This document shows positions 17,043-25,318 of a stretch of 64,000 bases of DNA, piece after piece (position 1 is the stretch's first letter; each line of letters opens with the position of its first letter). The notes below the pieces were generated by a model, which saw nothing but the letters and a program-made list of their open reading frames with translations, was not told the origin of the DNA and made no database searches. Origin of the DNA: an uncultured Mediterraneibacter sp. (GTDB taxonomy: Bacteria; Bacillota; Clostridia; Lachnospirales; Lachnospiraceae). Both the position numbers and the translations under genes were made by a program. The stretch is taken from positions 91,308-155,307 of the forward strand of contig CALWMN010000007.1 in NCBI GenBank assembly GCA_944381935.1, in the 5' to 3' direction.

Positions 17043-17915
17043 TTAATGTACCCTGAAAACACCGATTCCAATTGCACCGGGACCGGTGTGTGTCCCGATG
17101 CTCATGGTGAGCGGGAGATAGATCAGATCCAGCTCGGGAAACGCTTTTCTCATTTCATCTTTAAAATGCTCCAGCTTTTCCGGTTCCATAGCTGTGTTGG
17201 CAATACCAACCTTTAATACACCCTGCTCATGGAGATGGGAGAAGCGGGAAGCAATGTCGTTTTTTACCGCGTCGACCATAAGCCGGAAAGCGGACTTCAT
17301 CCCTCTTGTCTTTGCAAAGGAATCCAGCTTGTCCCCCTGGATCGTGAGGACAGGCTTCAGTTTCAGGACCGTTCCTACAGCGGCAGCGGCGGCAGTAATG
17401 CGTCCGCCCTTTTTCAGGTATTCCAAAGTATCCACCGCAATGTATATACTGGCGTCCAGAGCTTCTTTTTCCAGGAGCTCTTTAATTTCGCGCGCGCTTT
17501 TTCCGTTATCTGCCAGAGTGAGGGCGTCAAAGACAGACTGTGCCTGTGTCACGGAGATCCGGTGGTTGTCCACGACGAAGACACGGCCTGCGTAAGCATC
17601 GTCCTCTGCCAGCATGGCGGCAGTCTGGCATGTATTGCTCAGTCCGCTGGACATGGGGATAAAAACCACTTCACTGTGAGACTGAAGCAGAGTGTCCCAC
17701 ATCGCCGTAACGTCACCGGGGGAGGGCTGGGATGTTGTGATATTCGCGCCGGATGACTGCCTGTCATGAAACTCCTCCAGTGTGAGGTCAACTCCTTCGC
17801 AATACGCGTGCCCATCGATGATGACAGGCATCGGAAGTACGTGGATTCCCCTTTTTTCTCCTTCTTCCGGCATAATGCCGCAGTTGCTGTCCGTCATAAT
17901 GGCGATTTCTGACAT
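17043..17915 (-). CDS. DegV family fatty-acid-binding protein
   Basis: A 290-residue DegV/EDD-fold protein. Family members bind a fatty acid and act as FakB-type partners of the fatty acid kinase FakA. Visible are the opening IAIMTDSNCGIMPEEGEK, the lipid-head-group Thr/Ser motif ITTSQPSPGDV, PMSSGLSNTCQTA, and YLKKGGRITAAAAAVG with KPVLTIQGD. Length is typical. The start is at 17915, with GGAGGGG just upstream. It is transcribed away from tetR, and the shared 17947-17964 palindrome suggests that the TetR protein controls it. Confidence 0.88.
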   Translation of the reverse strand: MSEIAIMTDSNCGIMPEEGEKRGIHVLPMPVIIDGHAYCEGVDLTLEEFHDRQSSGANITTSQPSPGDVTAMWDTLLQSHSEVVFIPMSSGLSNTCQTAAMLAEDDAYAGRVFVVDNHRISVTQAQSVFDALTLADNGKSAREIKELLEKEALDASIYIAVDTLEYLKKGGRITAAAAAVGTVLKLKPVLTIQGDKLDSFAKTRGMKSAFRLMVDAVKNDIASRFSHLHEQGVLKVGIANTAMEPEKLEHFKDEMRKAFPELDLIYLPLTMSIGTHTGPGAIGIGVFRVH

Positions 17916-17936
17916 AATACCCCTCCAAAACAATTA

Positions 17937-17965
17937 TTGACCGTTATTTTAACAGGTGTTAAAAT
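17937..17965 (+). promoter_or_regulatory. tetR/degV control region: promoter overlapping a perfect palindrome
   Basis: TTGACC at 17937-17942 and TAAAAT at 17960-17965 (17-bp spacer) face tetR. The palindrome TTTTAACA-GG-TGTTAAAA (17947-17964) covers the spacer and -10 box, as expected for an autoregulating TetR operator that also reaches the divergent degV. Confidence 0.6.
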
Positions 17966-18048
17966 TATAGCAAAACGTCTGATGGATAACAATGAACAAT
18001 AATCGGAAACTGTTAGTTATTTATACAGAAAAAGGAAACTGTCAGGGA

Positions 18049-18645
18049 ATGGAAGATAAAAGGATAACAAAGACAAGGCGCTGCCTGAAATCCGCTTTGA
18101 TCGAGATGCTTGCGAAGGAAGATTTTGAACATATTTCTATAACAGAATTATGCAGGAGGGCGGATATCAGCAGGATCACGTTTTACTCACATTACAGCGA
18201 TAAATATGCGCTGCTTGACGATATTTTCAACGACATGCTGACAATCGGCACCGAGGACTACCGCAGAAGGCAGAAGGAGAATAATCCCAGAAACGGACTG
18301 GTGGCAGGGTATGTGAATATGCTGGATAGCATACTGAAGGTATATTATGACAGATTTGATTTCTTCCGGCACACGAATCCGGAGAGCAATCCGTACCTGG
18401 CATCGCGCTTCTACAGCATTGTCCTGGAAACAGTGGAAATGCATACGGACCATGTCAGGAAGAGGCTGAAGCTGAAATATTCTCCAAAGAAGATAGCAGG
18501 ATTTGTGTGTTTCGGCATGTTTGGGTTTATTAATGAATGTCATGAGGAAGATGCCCCTCTGGAAGAGATCCGGCGGGATGCCAGGATGCTGCTGACGGAT
18601 GTGCTCAGGTCGGGAGTGCTGACGGAGGAGCGGGGCAGCCTCTGA
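18049..18645 (+). CDS. TetR family transcriptional regulator
   Basis: A 198-residue regulator. The N-terminal helix-turn-helix is clear: TKTRRCLKSALIEMLAKEDF followed by ISITELCRRADISRITFYSH, with YSDKYALLDDIF completing the TetR signature. The C-terminal part (about residues 80-190) is all-helical, like the ligand-binding domain of the TetR/AcrR C-terminal 33-type group. The start is set at ATG 18049 because the DNA-binding domain begins there; an upstream ATG at 17992 would add 19 unrelated residues. Autoregulation through the palindrome at 17947 is likely. Confidence 0.85.
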   Translation: MEDKRITKTRRCLKSALIEMLAKEDFEHISITELCRRADISRITFYSHYSDKYALLDDIFNDMLTIGTEDYRRRQKENNPRNGLVAGYVNMLDSILKVYYDRFDFFRHTNPESNPYLASRFYSIVLETVEMHTDHVRKRLKLKYSPKKIAGFVCFGMFGFINECHEEDAPLEEIRRDARMLLTDVLRSGVLTEERGSL

Positions 18646-18666
18646 AGCGGGTTTGGTTAGAACGGC

Positions 18667-18693
18667 AAAAAAATCCAGGCACAATTGACCTGG
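18667..18693 (-). terminator. Displaced native terminator of the tRNA-Val gene
   Basis: Read on the minus strand, CCAGG-N9-CCTGG is followed by A then TTTTTTT (plus-strand A-run 18667-18673). It lies just outside the left att copy, where the tRNA-Val transcript would have ended before the prophage inserted. Confidence 0.55.
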
Positions 18694-18739
18694 TTGCGGA
18701 ATAAATAATAAGTCGTCAGAGGAGATTTCAAGAGCATAG

Positions 18740-18768
18740 AAAATGGAAGCAACGGGGCTCGAACCCGT
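18740..18768. repeat. Left attachment-site copy (tRNA-Val 3' fragment)
   Basis: Identical over 29 bp to 25166-25194. It contains the 3' strand of the acceptor stem and T-arm of tRNA-Val in minus orientation, then diverges (AT here, GA in the tRNA). Confidence 0.9.
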
Positions 18769-18793
18769 ATAAAACAACGTATAAAGCCGGTAT

Positions 18794-19380
18794 TTATGCG
18801 GGGTTCGAGTTTTCGTGTTGTACTTCGTATTGCATGAATTTCCGAAACTCCTTTTGAGCCTTCTTGCTATCCCTTTTATCGAAAAGCATCAGCCACGCTT
18901 GATACTTAGCCTGGTCAAAACATTCTTCACCTTCCCTATCGAGATTCAGGACATCTTCAAAATATCTGTCGATCATTTCGTCCGTTTCAACCTGTTTGTC
19001 AGAAAATGATGGGTATACACTTTCTTCATTACACGGTCACTTTTCCATCCTCCACGCTCTAAGGCATATTTCTCCGGGACTTTAAGAAAAGCCATGACAG
19101 ACGCATTTATGTGGCGAAGTTTATGGAAATTCATGGTTATACCATTCTTTGCCATGAGGCGGGAAAACCTCCTGCCGATAGCGGTCGCTGATCCAGGGAC
19201 CAGTTGATTCTGATTTTCCGGCAGAGCGTCGATCAAGGTCTTTATGTATCCTGGGATTCGATGCCTTCGGATCCGAGCCGGCGTCTTTGCCAGGTCTTTC
19301 CATGTCTCTTTTCCATCCACATCGATTACCACCTGATTAATCGTAATATAGTCGCCTTGTACGCTCTCCCCTTTTTTCAT
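18794..19380 (-). pseudogene. int: Phage tyrosine integrase, C-terminal part, frameshifted
   Basis: The first piece (19380-18973) carries the catalytic C-terminus of a phage integrase: FHKLRHINASVMAFLKV (H-x-x-R box), ERGGWKSDRVMKKVYTHHF with the nucleophile Tyr. The frame is lost right after HHF, where one T appears to be missing from a T-run. The second frame resumes SDKQVETDEMIDRYFEDV and ends at 18794. The N-terminal arm- and core-binding domains are missing; the sequence right of 19380 is unrelated AT-rich DNA. The position against the left att copy is normal for a phage int gene. Confidence 0.85.
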
Positions 19381-19486
19381 TATTTTTCAAAAATCTATTG
19401 ACAGCGTTCCTCAAAACGAATATATTATAGATGTGAGGTAGTTAGTTACTTGACTAACAAACATGCTAACAAAAGGAGTGATATGG

Positions 19487-19870
19487 TTGAATATAAATCC
19501 AAATACAGAAAAGCCCATATTCATTCAGATTGCGGAACAACTAGAGGACTCCATATTCACAGGAGTATATCCAGAGGAAACGAAAATACCCTCAACAAAT
19601 GAAATATCCGCTCTGTTGAATATCAATCCTCATACCGTTTTAAAAGGAATGAATTTACTTGTGGACGAGGAAATCATCTATAAGAAAAGAGGTTTAGGAA
19701 TGTTCGTTAAAGAAGGTGCAGTAGAAAAGATACGTCAGAAAAGACAGGGACAATTTTACGACCAGTTTATTGCTTCATTAATAGAAGAAGCCAACAAATT
19801 GCACATGACGAAAAATGAAATCATTTCAATGATAGAAAGGGGTTATGAAAATGAACGCAATTCAAATTAA
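19487..19870 (+). CDS. GntR family regulator, YtrA type
   Basis: A 127-residue repressor with an N-terminal winged helix (KPIFIQIAEQLEDSIFTGVY, then STNEISALLNINPHTVLKGM) and the short C-terminal helices of the YtrA subfamily instead of a ligand domain. It precedes an ABC ATPase and permease, as ytrA does. The likely start is TTG 19487, which has AAAGGAG eight bases upstream; ATG 19463 has no ribosome site. It overlaps the ATPase gene by 20 bp. The local DNA is much more AT-rich than the flanking chromosome, fitting transferred cargo. Confidence 0.85.
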   Translation: MNINPNTEKPIFIQIAEQLEDSIFTGVYPEETKIPSTNEISALLNINPHTVLKGMNLLVDEEIIYKKRGLGMFVKEGAVEKIRQKRQGQFYDQFIASLIEEANKLHMTKNEIISMIERGYENERNSN

Positions 19871-20711
19871 GAATGTTACCAAAAAATACAAAGATGTTAC
19901 TGCTCTTGATAATGTTTCCTTTTCTTTTGAGTATGGAAAAATCTATGGATTTTTAGGGAGAAACGGAGCAGGAAAATCTACACTGATTAACATTATCGCT
20001 AATCGAATTTTCGCAGACAGCGGAGAAATTATGATTGATGATATTCCAGCTAAGGAAAATATGAAAATTCACGATAAAATTTTCTGCATGAGTGAGGCAG
20101 ATTTATATGACGAAAGTTTAAAAGTCAAGGAGCTTTTTAAATGGATTGATCGTTTCTATGATGATTTTGACAAGGCAAAGGCTTTTGAAATTGCGGAAAA
20201 ATTCAATCTCGATACCAGCAGAAAATTCAAGGCTTTATCAAAAGGGTATCAGTCCATTTTTAAGCTGACAGTTGCCCTGGCGCTCAATGTTCCGTATGTG
20301 ATTTTTGATGAACCTGTTCTTGGATTGGACGCAAATCATAGAGAGCTGTTTTATGAACTGCTTTTAAAAGATTATGAAACCAACGAGCGAACAATCATTC
20401 TAGCGACACACCTCATTGAAGAAGTAGCAAATATCATTGAGGAAGTTATACTGATTGATAAAGGAAAGGTACTGTTACAGGATAATGTCGGTTCATTATT
20501 GGAAACTGGATATAGTGTATCTGGCTTGGCACACGAAGTAGATACCTATTGTGCAGGCAAGAATGTTATCGATTATGATGAATTGGGGAATCTGAAAATA
20601 GCTTATGTGCTGGGCGAAAAAACGCCACTTCCAAAGACTGGAAATCTATCGCTTTCAGCCATGAATTTACAAAAATTGTTTGTCAAGCTGACGGAGAAAG
20701 GTGGTAACTGA
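19851..20711 (+). CDS. ABC transporter ATP-binding protein (YtrB-like)
   Basis: A 286-residue ABC ATPase with Walker A GRNGAGKST, a signature that is non-canonical (LSKGYQSIFKLTVALA, no LSGGQ), Walker B VIFDEPVLGLDA, and H-loop ATHLIEE. Such degenerate signatures are usual for YtrB/BcrA-type transporters. ATG 19851 is preferred over 19845 because of AAAGGGG upstream. It lies between its regulator and the permease (2-bp gap), forming an operon. The substrate is unknown; related systems respond to cell-wall-active peptides. Confidence 0.85.
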   Translation: MNAIQIKNVTKKYKDVTALDNVSFSFEYGKIYGFLGRNGAGKSTLINIIANRIFADSGEIMIDDIPAKENMKIHDKIFCMSEADLYDESLKVKELFKWIDRFYDDFDKAKAFEIAEKFNLDTSRKFKALSKGYQSIFKLTVALALNVPYVIFDEPVLGLDANHRELFYELLLKDYETNERTIILATHLIEEVANIIEEVILIDKGKVLLQDNVGSLLETGYSVSGLAHEVDTYCAGKNVIDYDELGNLKIAYVLGEKTPLPKTGNLSLSAMNLQKLFVKLTEKGGN

Positions 20712-20713
20712 TT

Positions 20714-21436
20714 ATGAAAAATTTGAAATCTATTATTCAGTATGAATGTATGACATCTTTTAAATACGTCTGGATATTTTACGCAATCCAGTATGCCATT
20801 GTAGCCTTTATCACAATCATTATCGGGCTCGTCATGGGGACTTTTGAAGATGTAGGTACAAATTGTTTGGAAGTGAATACGTTAATTTATATTGGTATCT
20901 TGGGCGTTTTAGGTTTTACAGAGGATTTTAAAATGCTGATACAGAACGGATTTACCCGTAAGTATATCTTTACCGCAACATTCTCCATGTTCGGTTTTAT
21001 TTCTGGAACAATGGCATTGATTGATACAATAGTAGGAAACTTGATACATCATTTCAATAACAGCTATTCTACCCTTTATGGTGGCATTTATGGATATGAT
21101 AATTTATTTATGAACTGGCTGTGGTTATTCCTGCTTTATGTTACATTCTGCTGTCTGTTATATTTGATTATTCTTATAATCAATAAGACAGGGAAAAATG
21201 TATCTATCATCTTAGGAGTAGTATTTGGTGGTATCGTTTTATTGATTGTAGCGTTATTCAGATATGTATTTACAGGAGAAACTATCCATAACATTTTAGA
21301 AATTTTAATGAAAGCTATGGGATTTATGGCAGACGGCACAATCAATTATGTATTTCCTGCAATCACTCTGTTTACGCTTGTAGCAATTCTGGGGGCGAGT
21401 TCCTATGCAATTATCCGTCGTACAGAATTGAAATAA
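20714..21436 (+). CDS. ABC transporter permease of the YtrA/B-like system
   Basis: A 240-residue membrane protein with about six hydrophobic segments (for example YAIQYAIVAFITIIIGLVMG and VSIILGVVFGGIVLLIVALF). The N-terminus is a short amphipathic stretch, NLKSIIQYECMTSFKYVWIF, as in ABC-2-type permeases. It has GGTGG upstream and starts two bases after the ATPase stop region. It is the last intact gene of the AT-rich cargo before the two-component remnants. Confidence 0.8.
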   Translation: MKNLKSIIQYECMTSFKYVWIFYAIQYAIVAFITIIIGLVMGTFEDVGTNCLEVNTLIYIGILGVLGFTEDFKMLIQNGFTRKYIFTATFSMFGFISGTMALIDTIVGNLIHHFNNSYSTLYGGIYGYDNLFMNWLWLFLLYVTFCCLLYLIILIINKTGKNVSIILGVVFGGIVLLIVALFRYVFTGETIHNILEILMKAMGFMADGTINYVFPAITLFTLVAILGASSYAIIRRTELK

Positions 21437-21541
21437 GAAGCAGGGAATGTAATAGTATCTTTTCAATACCCTATCCTGCTAGAAAAAGTAGTCATGTAAA
21501 ATTAAAGAGTAAGGTGGTGGTTATATGGGAAGTTACTAGTT

Positions 21542-21733
21542 GTTGAGCTATCTGATAAAGAAGAACAGATTTACAAAAATGTGTGGGGTTATGACAATGC
21601 GCCAGACGCAAGCAATCTTTCCTCGTTCATCAGAAAGCTAAGGCTAAAAATCGAGCCACACCCAGACAATCCACGATACATCATTACTGTCTGGGGCGTG
21701 GGTTATAAATTTAGTGAAAAAGAAAAACCGTAG
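21542..21733 (+). pseudogene. Response regulator, DNA-binding domain remnant
   Basis: In frame to the stop at 21731 is the C-terminal winged helix of an OmpR/PhoB-type regulator: EEQIYKNVWGYDNAPDASNL, SSFIRKLRLKIEPHPDNPRY, ITVWGVGYKF. The receiver domain and linker are missing. It converges with the histidine kinase remnant, so it does not sit in the normal order with it. Confidence 0.8.
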
Positions 21734-21774
21734 CTGTATTTCACAATCTATTGTGATCTGCACGCTACGGTTTT
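21724..21774. terminator. Bidirectional terminator between the two remnants
   Basis: AAAACCGTAGC at 21724-21734 pairs with GCTACGGTTTT at 21764-21774, with an inner TCACAA/TTGTGA stem. A/T tracts on both outer sides suit termination in both directions. Confidence 0.75.
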
Positions 21775-21786
21775 ACATTAAACTGT

Positions 21787-22627
21787 TCATTTCAAGGGAA
21801 AGGAAACTGTAAATGTTGCTCCACCACCAACTGTATCATTCACTTGTATTACACCATTTAATATTCTAGTTAATTCTTGTGCTATGCTAAGACTCAAACC
21901 AAAATTAACCTTATTTGTATGAGATTTATCCCCACTGAAAAAACGGTCAAAGATGTATTTTTTATCTTCATCGGTAATCCCCTGCCCGTGGTCAATAATA
22001 GAAAATGCTATTTGCTGTTTTGTATGAACAGCCTGTATTTGTAATAAAGTGTTATTCTTTGCGTGTTGAATAGCATTGTCCATAAAGATACATAAAATCT
22101 GAAACAGTCTATTTTTATCAGTATTTAATACAGGATAAGTATCTTCTGATAAGCTCACTTTTAGCCGTATTCCATTTTTGATACGCGTTTGTTCATATGT
22201 TTCATATAGAGTTATAAGTAATGTATCAATATTAACTTGGCTTTTGTTCAGTGTCCATATTTGAGCGTCAGAAGAAGCAAGCAACAGCATATCTTTTACT
22301 AAACGTGATAATCCCATACATTCCGATTCTATCACACTGACGTCTTGTTTTGCCGGTTCATCTAATGATTTGTTGTCAGTAAGAATATCTGTGTCCATCA
22401 CCATAACAGCTAACGGTGATTTTAATTCATGGGAAGCAGTGGCAACAAAATCTTTCTGACTTTTTAAAACACGCTCTGTTGGCATATGAGTGTATAAATT
22501 CCACCCTGTGAAGTAAAGGAATTGTACTTTGCATATCAGACTGTGAGTTTTCAAGCTGATAAATCAGCAGGGTTGTCATTCTCTGAAACATGGTGCTTTC
22601 TTTTTTTAGATAATTGTAAGTTTGCAA
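21787..22627 (-). pseudogene. Sensor histidine kinase, N-terminally damaged
   Basis: The kinase core is intact: H-box DFVATASHELKSPLAVMVMD, N-box CIFMDNAIQHAKN, G1 SIIDHGQGITDED, F-box IFDRFFSGDKSH, and G2 FGLSLSIAQELTR. Upstream, the frame breaks near 22490. A second frame (22627 down) holds a membrane-like start YNYLKKESTMFQRMTTLLIYQLENSQS that is all that is left of the sensor half. Translation from an internal Met could give a soluble kinase core, but a functional sensor is unlikely. The partner would be the truncated receiver just upstream. Confidence 0.75.
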
Positions 22628-22717
22628 GTCGCCTTGTCAATGCTCTGACTCTAGCTAGAAGTTCCTTGATATGAAATGGCTTGACTAAATAATCATCTGA
22701 GATTTTATCAGCTTGCT
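22611..22717 (-). pseudogene. Response regulator receiver-domain fragment
   Basis: Only the end of a receiver domain is present, KISDDYLVKPFHIKELLARV, containing the conserved Lys-Pro, followed by RALTRRLANLQ. The fragment begins abruptly at 22717, exactly where an oppositely oriented permease fragment also begins. It reads toward the kinase remnant in the usual regulator-kinase order. Confidence 0.7.
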
Positions 22718-23678
22718 TTTAAATATATATCAAGAAAAAAAGCAAAAACAATACTTCTGTTTTTGGTATTAGTTCTGGTAAATACTATGATTTTAAGTAC
22801 CAGCATGATACTTAGAGCTACAAATGAGTCAATGGACTCCATGCAGGCAAAGACAAATTCAAAAGTTGTTGCCGAGACAGTAGACACAGGAAATATGATT
22901 ACAGAGGCAGAGGTAAGACAAATAGAAAATATGCAAAATATAACCTCTGTTAATCGTGTCGGACAGTATAACGTATTTCCGTCAAATTTTATTCCAATTA
23001 CAGGAAATACATCTTCGCAAGAGGACAATTCCAAAGTTGTACTATTAGCCTATGATGATTTAGAAAAAGATAGCCCGTTCTCTGATTTGCAGTATAAACT
23101 TACTGCTGGAGACTATATCAATGATGAATATCGAGCAAAACGTATCGAAGAATTATCAAAAGAGATTGGCGATAAAGACGGCAAGCTGGACGGGTACTAT
23201 CAGAAAAAAATTGTTGTAAATGGCAGTGTGAACTGGAATACAGGGACGACAAATATTTTTGAAACATTAAATCTAAAAGATATTGAAAAAATTTCTAAAA
23301 CAAGAGGGATAAGTGATTATAATATCACAACGGCTGTTACTGCCGTTAATCCGGTTGGTTTTAACAGGATTGAGAATAAAGATACCGACCAGAGTTCAGA
23401 TGTATGCGTGATTTCTGAAGAACTTGCACAGGAAAATCATCTATCTGTTGGAAATACCCTTTCTTTTAATGATTATCACGATAAAGAAAATTCAACCGTT
23501 GTAAAAGCAAAAATTATCGGTATCTTCCAAGTAGGGCAAAAATGTCTCCGTATATGCAAGGCGACACTTATCGCTCAGAAAATGTTATTTTCACTGATTT
23601 ATATTTTCCGCAAAAAGCCGGGGGCGAGTCCAGTCCATTGTTCCAGCGTGCTTATTTCAAGGTCGGAGATACTGGCTT
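22718..23678 (+). pseudogene. FtsX/MacB-type ABC permease fragment
   Basis: From 22719 the frame reads KYISRKKAKTILLFLVLVLV, the first membrane segment of an FtsX-type permease, lacking only its first few residues. A large extracytoplasmic domain follows (TEAEVRQIENMQNITSVNRV, then GNTLSFNDYHDKENSTVVKA). Near 23540 the frame shifts, continuing as SPYMQGDTYRSENVIFTDLY and FQRAYFKVGDTG. It ends at about 23678, where phage holin sequence begins. The C-terminal membrane segments are missing. Both ends are therefore broken by recombination. Confidence 0.75.
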
Positions 23679-23921
23679 ATGATCATGGTCGCGTTTGGGG
23701 CATCGGCAGTATTTATAGAAATAGGGAAAGTAATCGGGGTGAACCTGGGAATAACGACTCTTCTTGGATGGTTTGCCTTGGCATCCCTGATTATAAACGA
23801 AATCAGGTCAATCCTGGAAAATTTTGTCGAAGCGGGGTATAATGTACCTGTGGTGATTGTAAAAGGACTGGAGGTTGCGGACAAAGTAGTGAATAAGGAT
23901 AGTGATTCAGATGGCGAGTAA
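23679..23921 (+). pseudogene. Phage holin, N-terminally truncated
   Basis: 80 residues corresponding to the C-terminal two thirds of a phage_holin_4-type holin: VAFGASAVFIEIGKVIGVNL, WFALASLIINEIRSILENFV, VPVVIVKGLEVADKVVNKD. The first membrane segment is absent and the start is at a junction with the permease fragment, so lysis function is doubtful. It stands 41 bp before the endolysin start, the normal lysis-cassette order. Confidence 0.7.
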
Positions 23922-23962
23922 TCGTCTTCTTGTTGCGATGTCGCAACGGAAAGGAGAAAAAT

Positions 23963-24994
23963 ATGGCAACAAAAAAGGTTATTGATGTAAGCTATCATAA
24001 TGGAACAATTAACTGGGAAAAGGTTAAGGCTGCTGGTATTGACGGGGCAATCTTGCGCTGTGGATACGGCGATAATATATCCAGTCAGGATGATAAGCAG
24101 TGGAAGAGAAACGCAGATGAGTGTACAAGACTTGGAATCCCGTTTGGTACATACATTTATTCCTACGCAAAAACAGACGCTCAGGCAAGGTCTGAAGCAG
24201 AACACGTACTAAGGCTTGTAAAAGGATATAAGTTATCATATCCTGTGTATTACGACCTGGAAGAAAACGGAACACAGTCCGGCGCCGCGGAGCGAATGAA
24301 AATTTTTGCCGGAATCATCGAGAAAGCCGGGTACTGGTGCGGCGTATACTGCAACAAGTCTTGGTGGGATAATACACTTAGATCCCTGGGAGACAGATAT
24401 ACAAAGTGGATCGCGAGATATAACAGCACGCTCGGGATGGATGGCGTTGATATGTGGCAGTATACTTCCAGTGGAACTGTATCAGGTATTTCTGGAAAGG
24501 TTGATATGAATCATTGTTATCGTGATTTCCCGAGTGAAATTGCAGGGTCAGAAAGCGGCGGGGGTAATAATCCGGGTTCTTCTGGTTCTGCGAGCGGCTC
24601 AACGCTTGATATTGTCTATTATATCGTCACAAATGGCATTGATGGCGATGCCAGAAAAAGCTACTGCGGCGCTCGCTATGACGAGGTACAGAGTTTTATT
24701 AACCATATATGCAATGCATCTGACCAGACGCTTGCCAATGAGGTTAAATCCGGCAAATATGGCAATAATCCGGTCCGTAAAGCTGTGCTAAACGCTTGTG
24801 GGAATCGATATGATAAGGTGCAGTCGATTATTAATGGTGGCGGGTCATCTGCTCAGTACTATACAGTCAAGTCGGGAGATACACTATCGGGAATTGCCAA
24901 GAAATATGGGACGACCGTAAGTAAGCTTCAGAGTTTGAATAAAATTAAAAATGCAAATGTCATATATGCCAGACAAAAAATACGTGTAAAATAA
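23963..24994 (+). CDS. Phage endolysin: GH25 lysozyme with CW_7-like repeats and LysM
   Basis: A 343-residue peptidoglycan muramidase. The GH25 domain (residues 4-190) starts [20 protein letters not shown] and has [10 protein letters not shown] (catalytic Asp/Glu) and [10 protein letters not shown] Gly/Ser linker leads to two copies of a Cpl-7/CW_7-like motif (EVQSFINHI...[20 protein letters not shown] and [11 protein letters not shown]). The protein ends with a LysM domain ([20 protein letters not shown]). ATG 23963 has AAAGGAG seven bases upstream, just after a GTTGCGA/TCGCAAC hairpin. All domains are intact, so it could still be made. No export signal is present, fitting holin-dependent release. 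Confidence 0.92.
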   Translation: MATKKVIDVSYHNGTINWEKVKAAGIDGAILRCGYGDNISSQDDKQWKRNADECTRLGIPFGTYIYSYAKTDAQARSEAEHVLRLVKGYKLSYPVYYDLEENGTQSGAAERMKIFAGIIEKAGYWCGVYCNKSWWDNTLRSLGDRYTKWIARYNSTLGMDGVDMWQYTSSGTVSGISGKVDMNHCYRDFPSEIAGSESGGGNNPGSSGSASGSTLDIVYYIVTNGIDGDARKSYCGARYDEVQSFINHICNASDQTLANEVKSGKYGNNPVRKAVLNACGNRYDKVQSIINGGGSSAQYYTVKSGDTLSGIAKKYGTTVSKLQSLNKIKNANVIYARQKIRVK

Positions 24995-25165
24995 TAACTT
25001 GCCCCGGGGAGAAATATTGTATCATCTTCTATTTTCGTGTTGCATAACGTTCTAAAATGCAACACAGACTCTAATATTTTAGAATGGGTGTGAAACAACT
25101 AATTTCCTGAAGACGCGTATTTGCGCCGCTTCCGGCATGTTTCTGCAAAAACGGGAGGGCACGAA

Positions 25166-25194
25166 AAAATGGAAGCAACGGGGCTCGAACCCGT
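25166..25194. repeat. Right attachment-site copy inside the intact tRNA-Val
   Basis: Identical to 18740-18768. It covers the 3' end of the tRNA gene and the start of its T-run. Confidence 0.9.
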
Positions 25195-25243
25195 GACCTC
25201 TCGCGTGTGAGGCGAACGCTCATCCCAGCTGAGCTATGCTTCC
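25170..25243 (-). tRNA. tRNA-Val (anticodon CAC)
   Basis: 74 nt on the minus strand. Acceptor GGAAGCA/TGCTTCC with discriminator A, D-stem GCTC/GAGC, anticodon stem TTCGC/GCGAG around loop CTCACAC (anticodon CAC), and T-arm ACGGG-TTCGAGC-CCCGT. CCA is not encoded. It is the integration target of the decayed prophage, which rebuilt its 3' end. Confidence 0.95.
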
Positions 25244-25252
25244 ATGTATCCT

Positions 25253-25280
25253 ATTATAGCACTACGGCAGGAAAATGCAA
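25253..25280 (-). promoter_or_regulatory. Promoter of tRNA-Val
   Basis: On the minus strand, TTGCAT (25280-25275), a 16-bp spacer and TATAAT (25258-25253), ten bases before the tRNA. The -35 box and spacer overlap the arm of the terminator hairpin 25265-25306. Confidence 0.65.
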
Positions 25281-25306
25281 GATGACAACCCGGCATTTTC
25301 CTGCCG
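25265..25306. terminator. 14-bp perfect hairpin downstream of the MATE gene
   Basis: CGGCAGGAAAATGC at 25265-25278 pairs perfectly with 25293-25306. It ends the minus-strand MATE transcript; there is no long T-run. Confidence 0.65.
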
Positions 25307-25318
25307 CAGTATTTTGCT

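Larger units (their letters stand above)
18740..25194. mobile_element. Decayed prophage integrated in tRNA-Val(CAC)
   Basis: Both ends carry the same 29 bp, the tRNA 3' T-arm/acceptor segment with four flanking A (18740-18768 and 25166-25194). The full tRNA is restored at the right end. Inside the left end is a frameshifted C-terminal integrase piece pointing at the att site. Inside the right end are holin and endolysin genes. Structural, packaging and replication genes are absent. The middle (19.4-23.7 kb) is AT-rich and holds a GntR/ABC transporter and broken two-component and FtsX-permease genes, cargo or later insertions. The element is a 6.4-kb relic that cannot move by itself. Confidence 0.85.

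Noticed and set aside
25030-25065. Shared TTTTCGTGTTG motif at both prophage ends as integrase arm site
   Set aside because: Only 11 bp, one copy per side, and the left one is inside the integrase coding sequence; could be chance.
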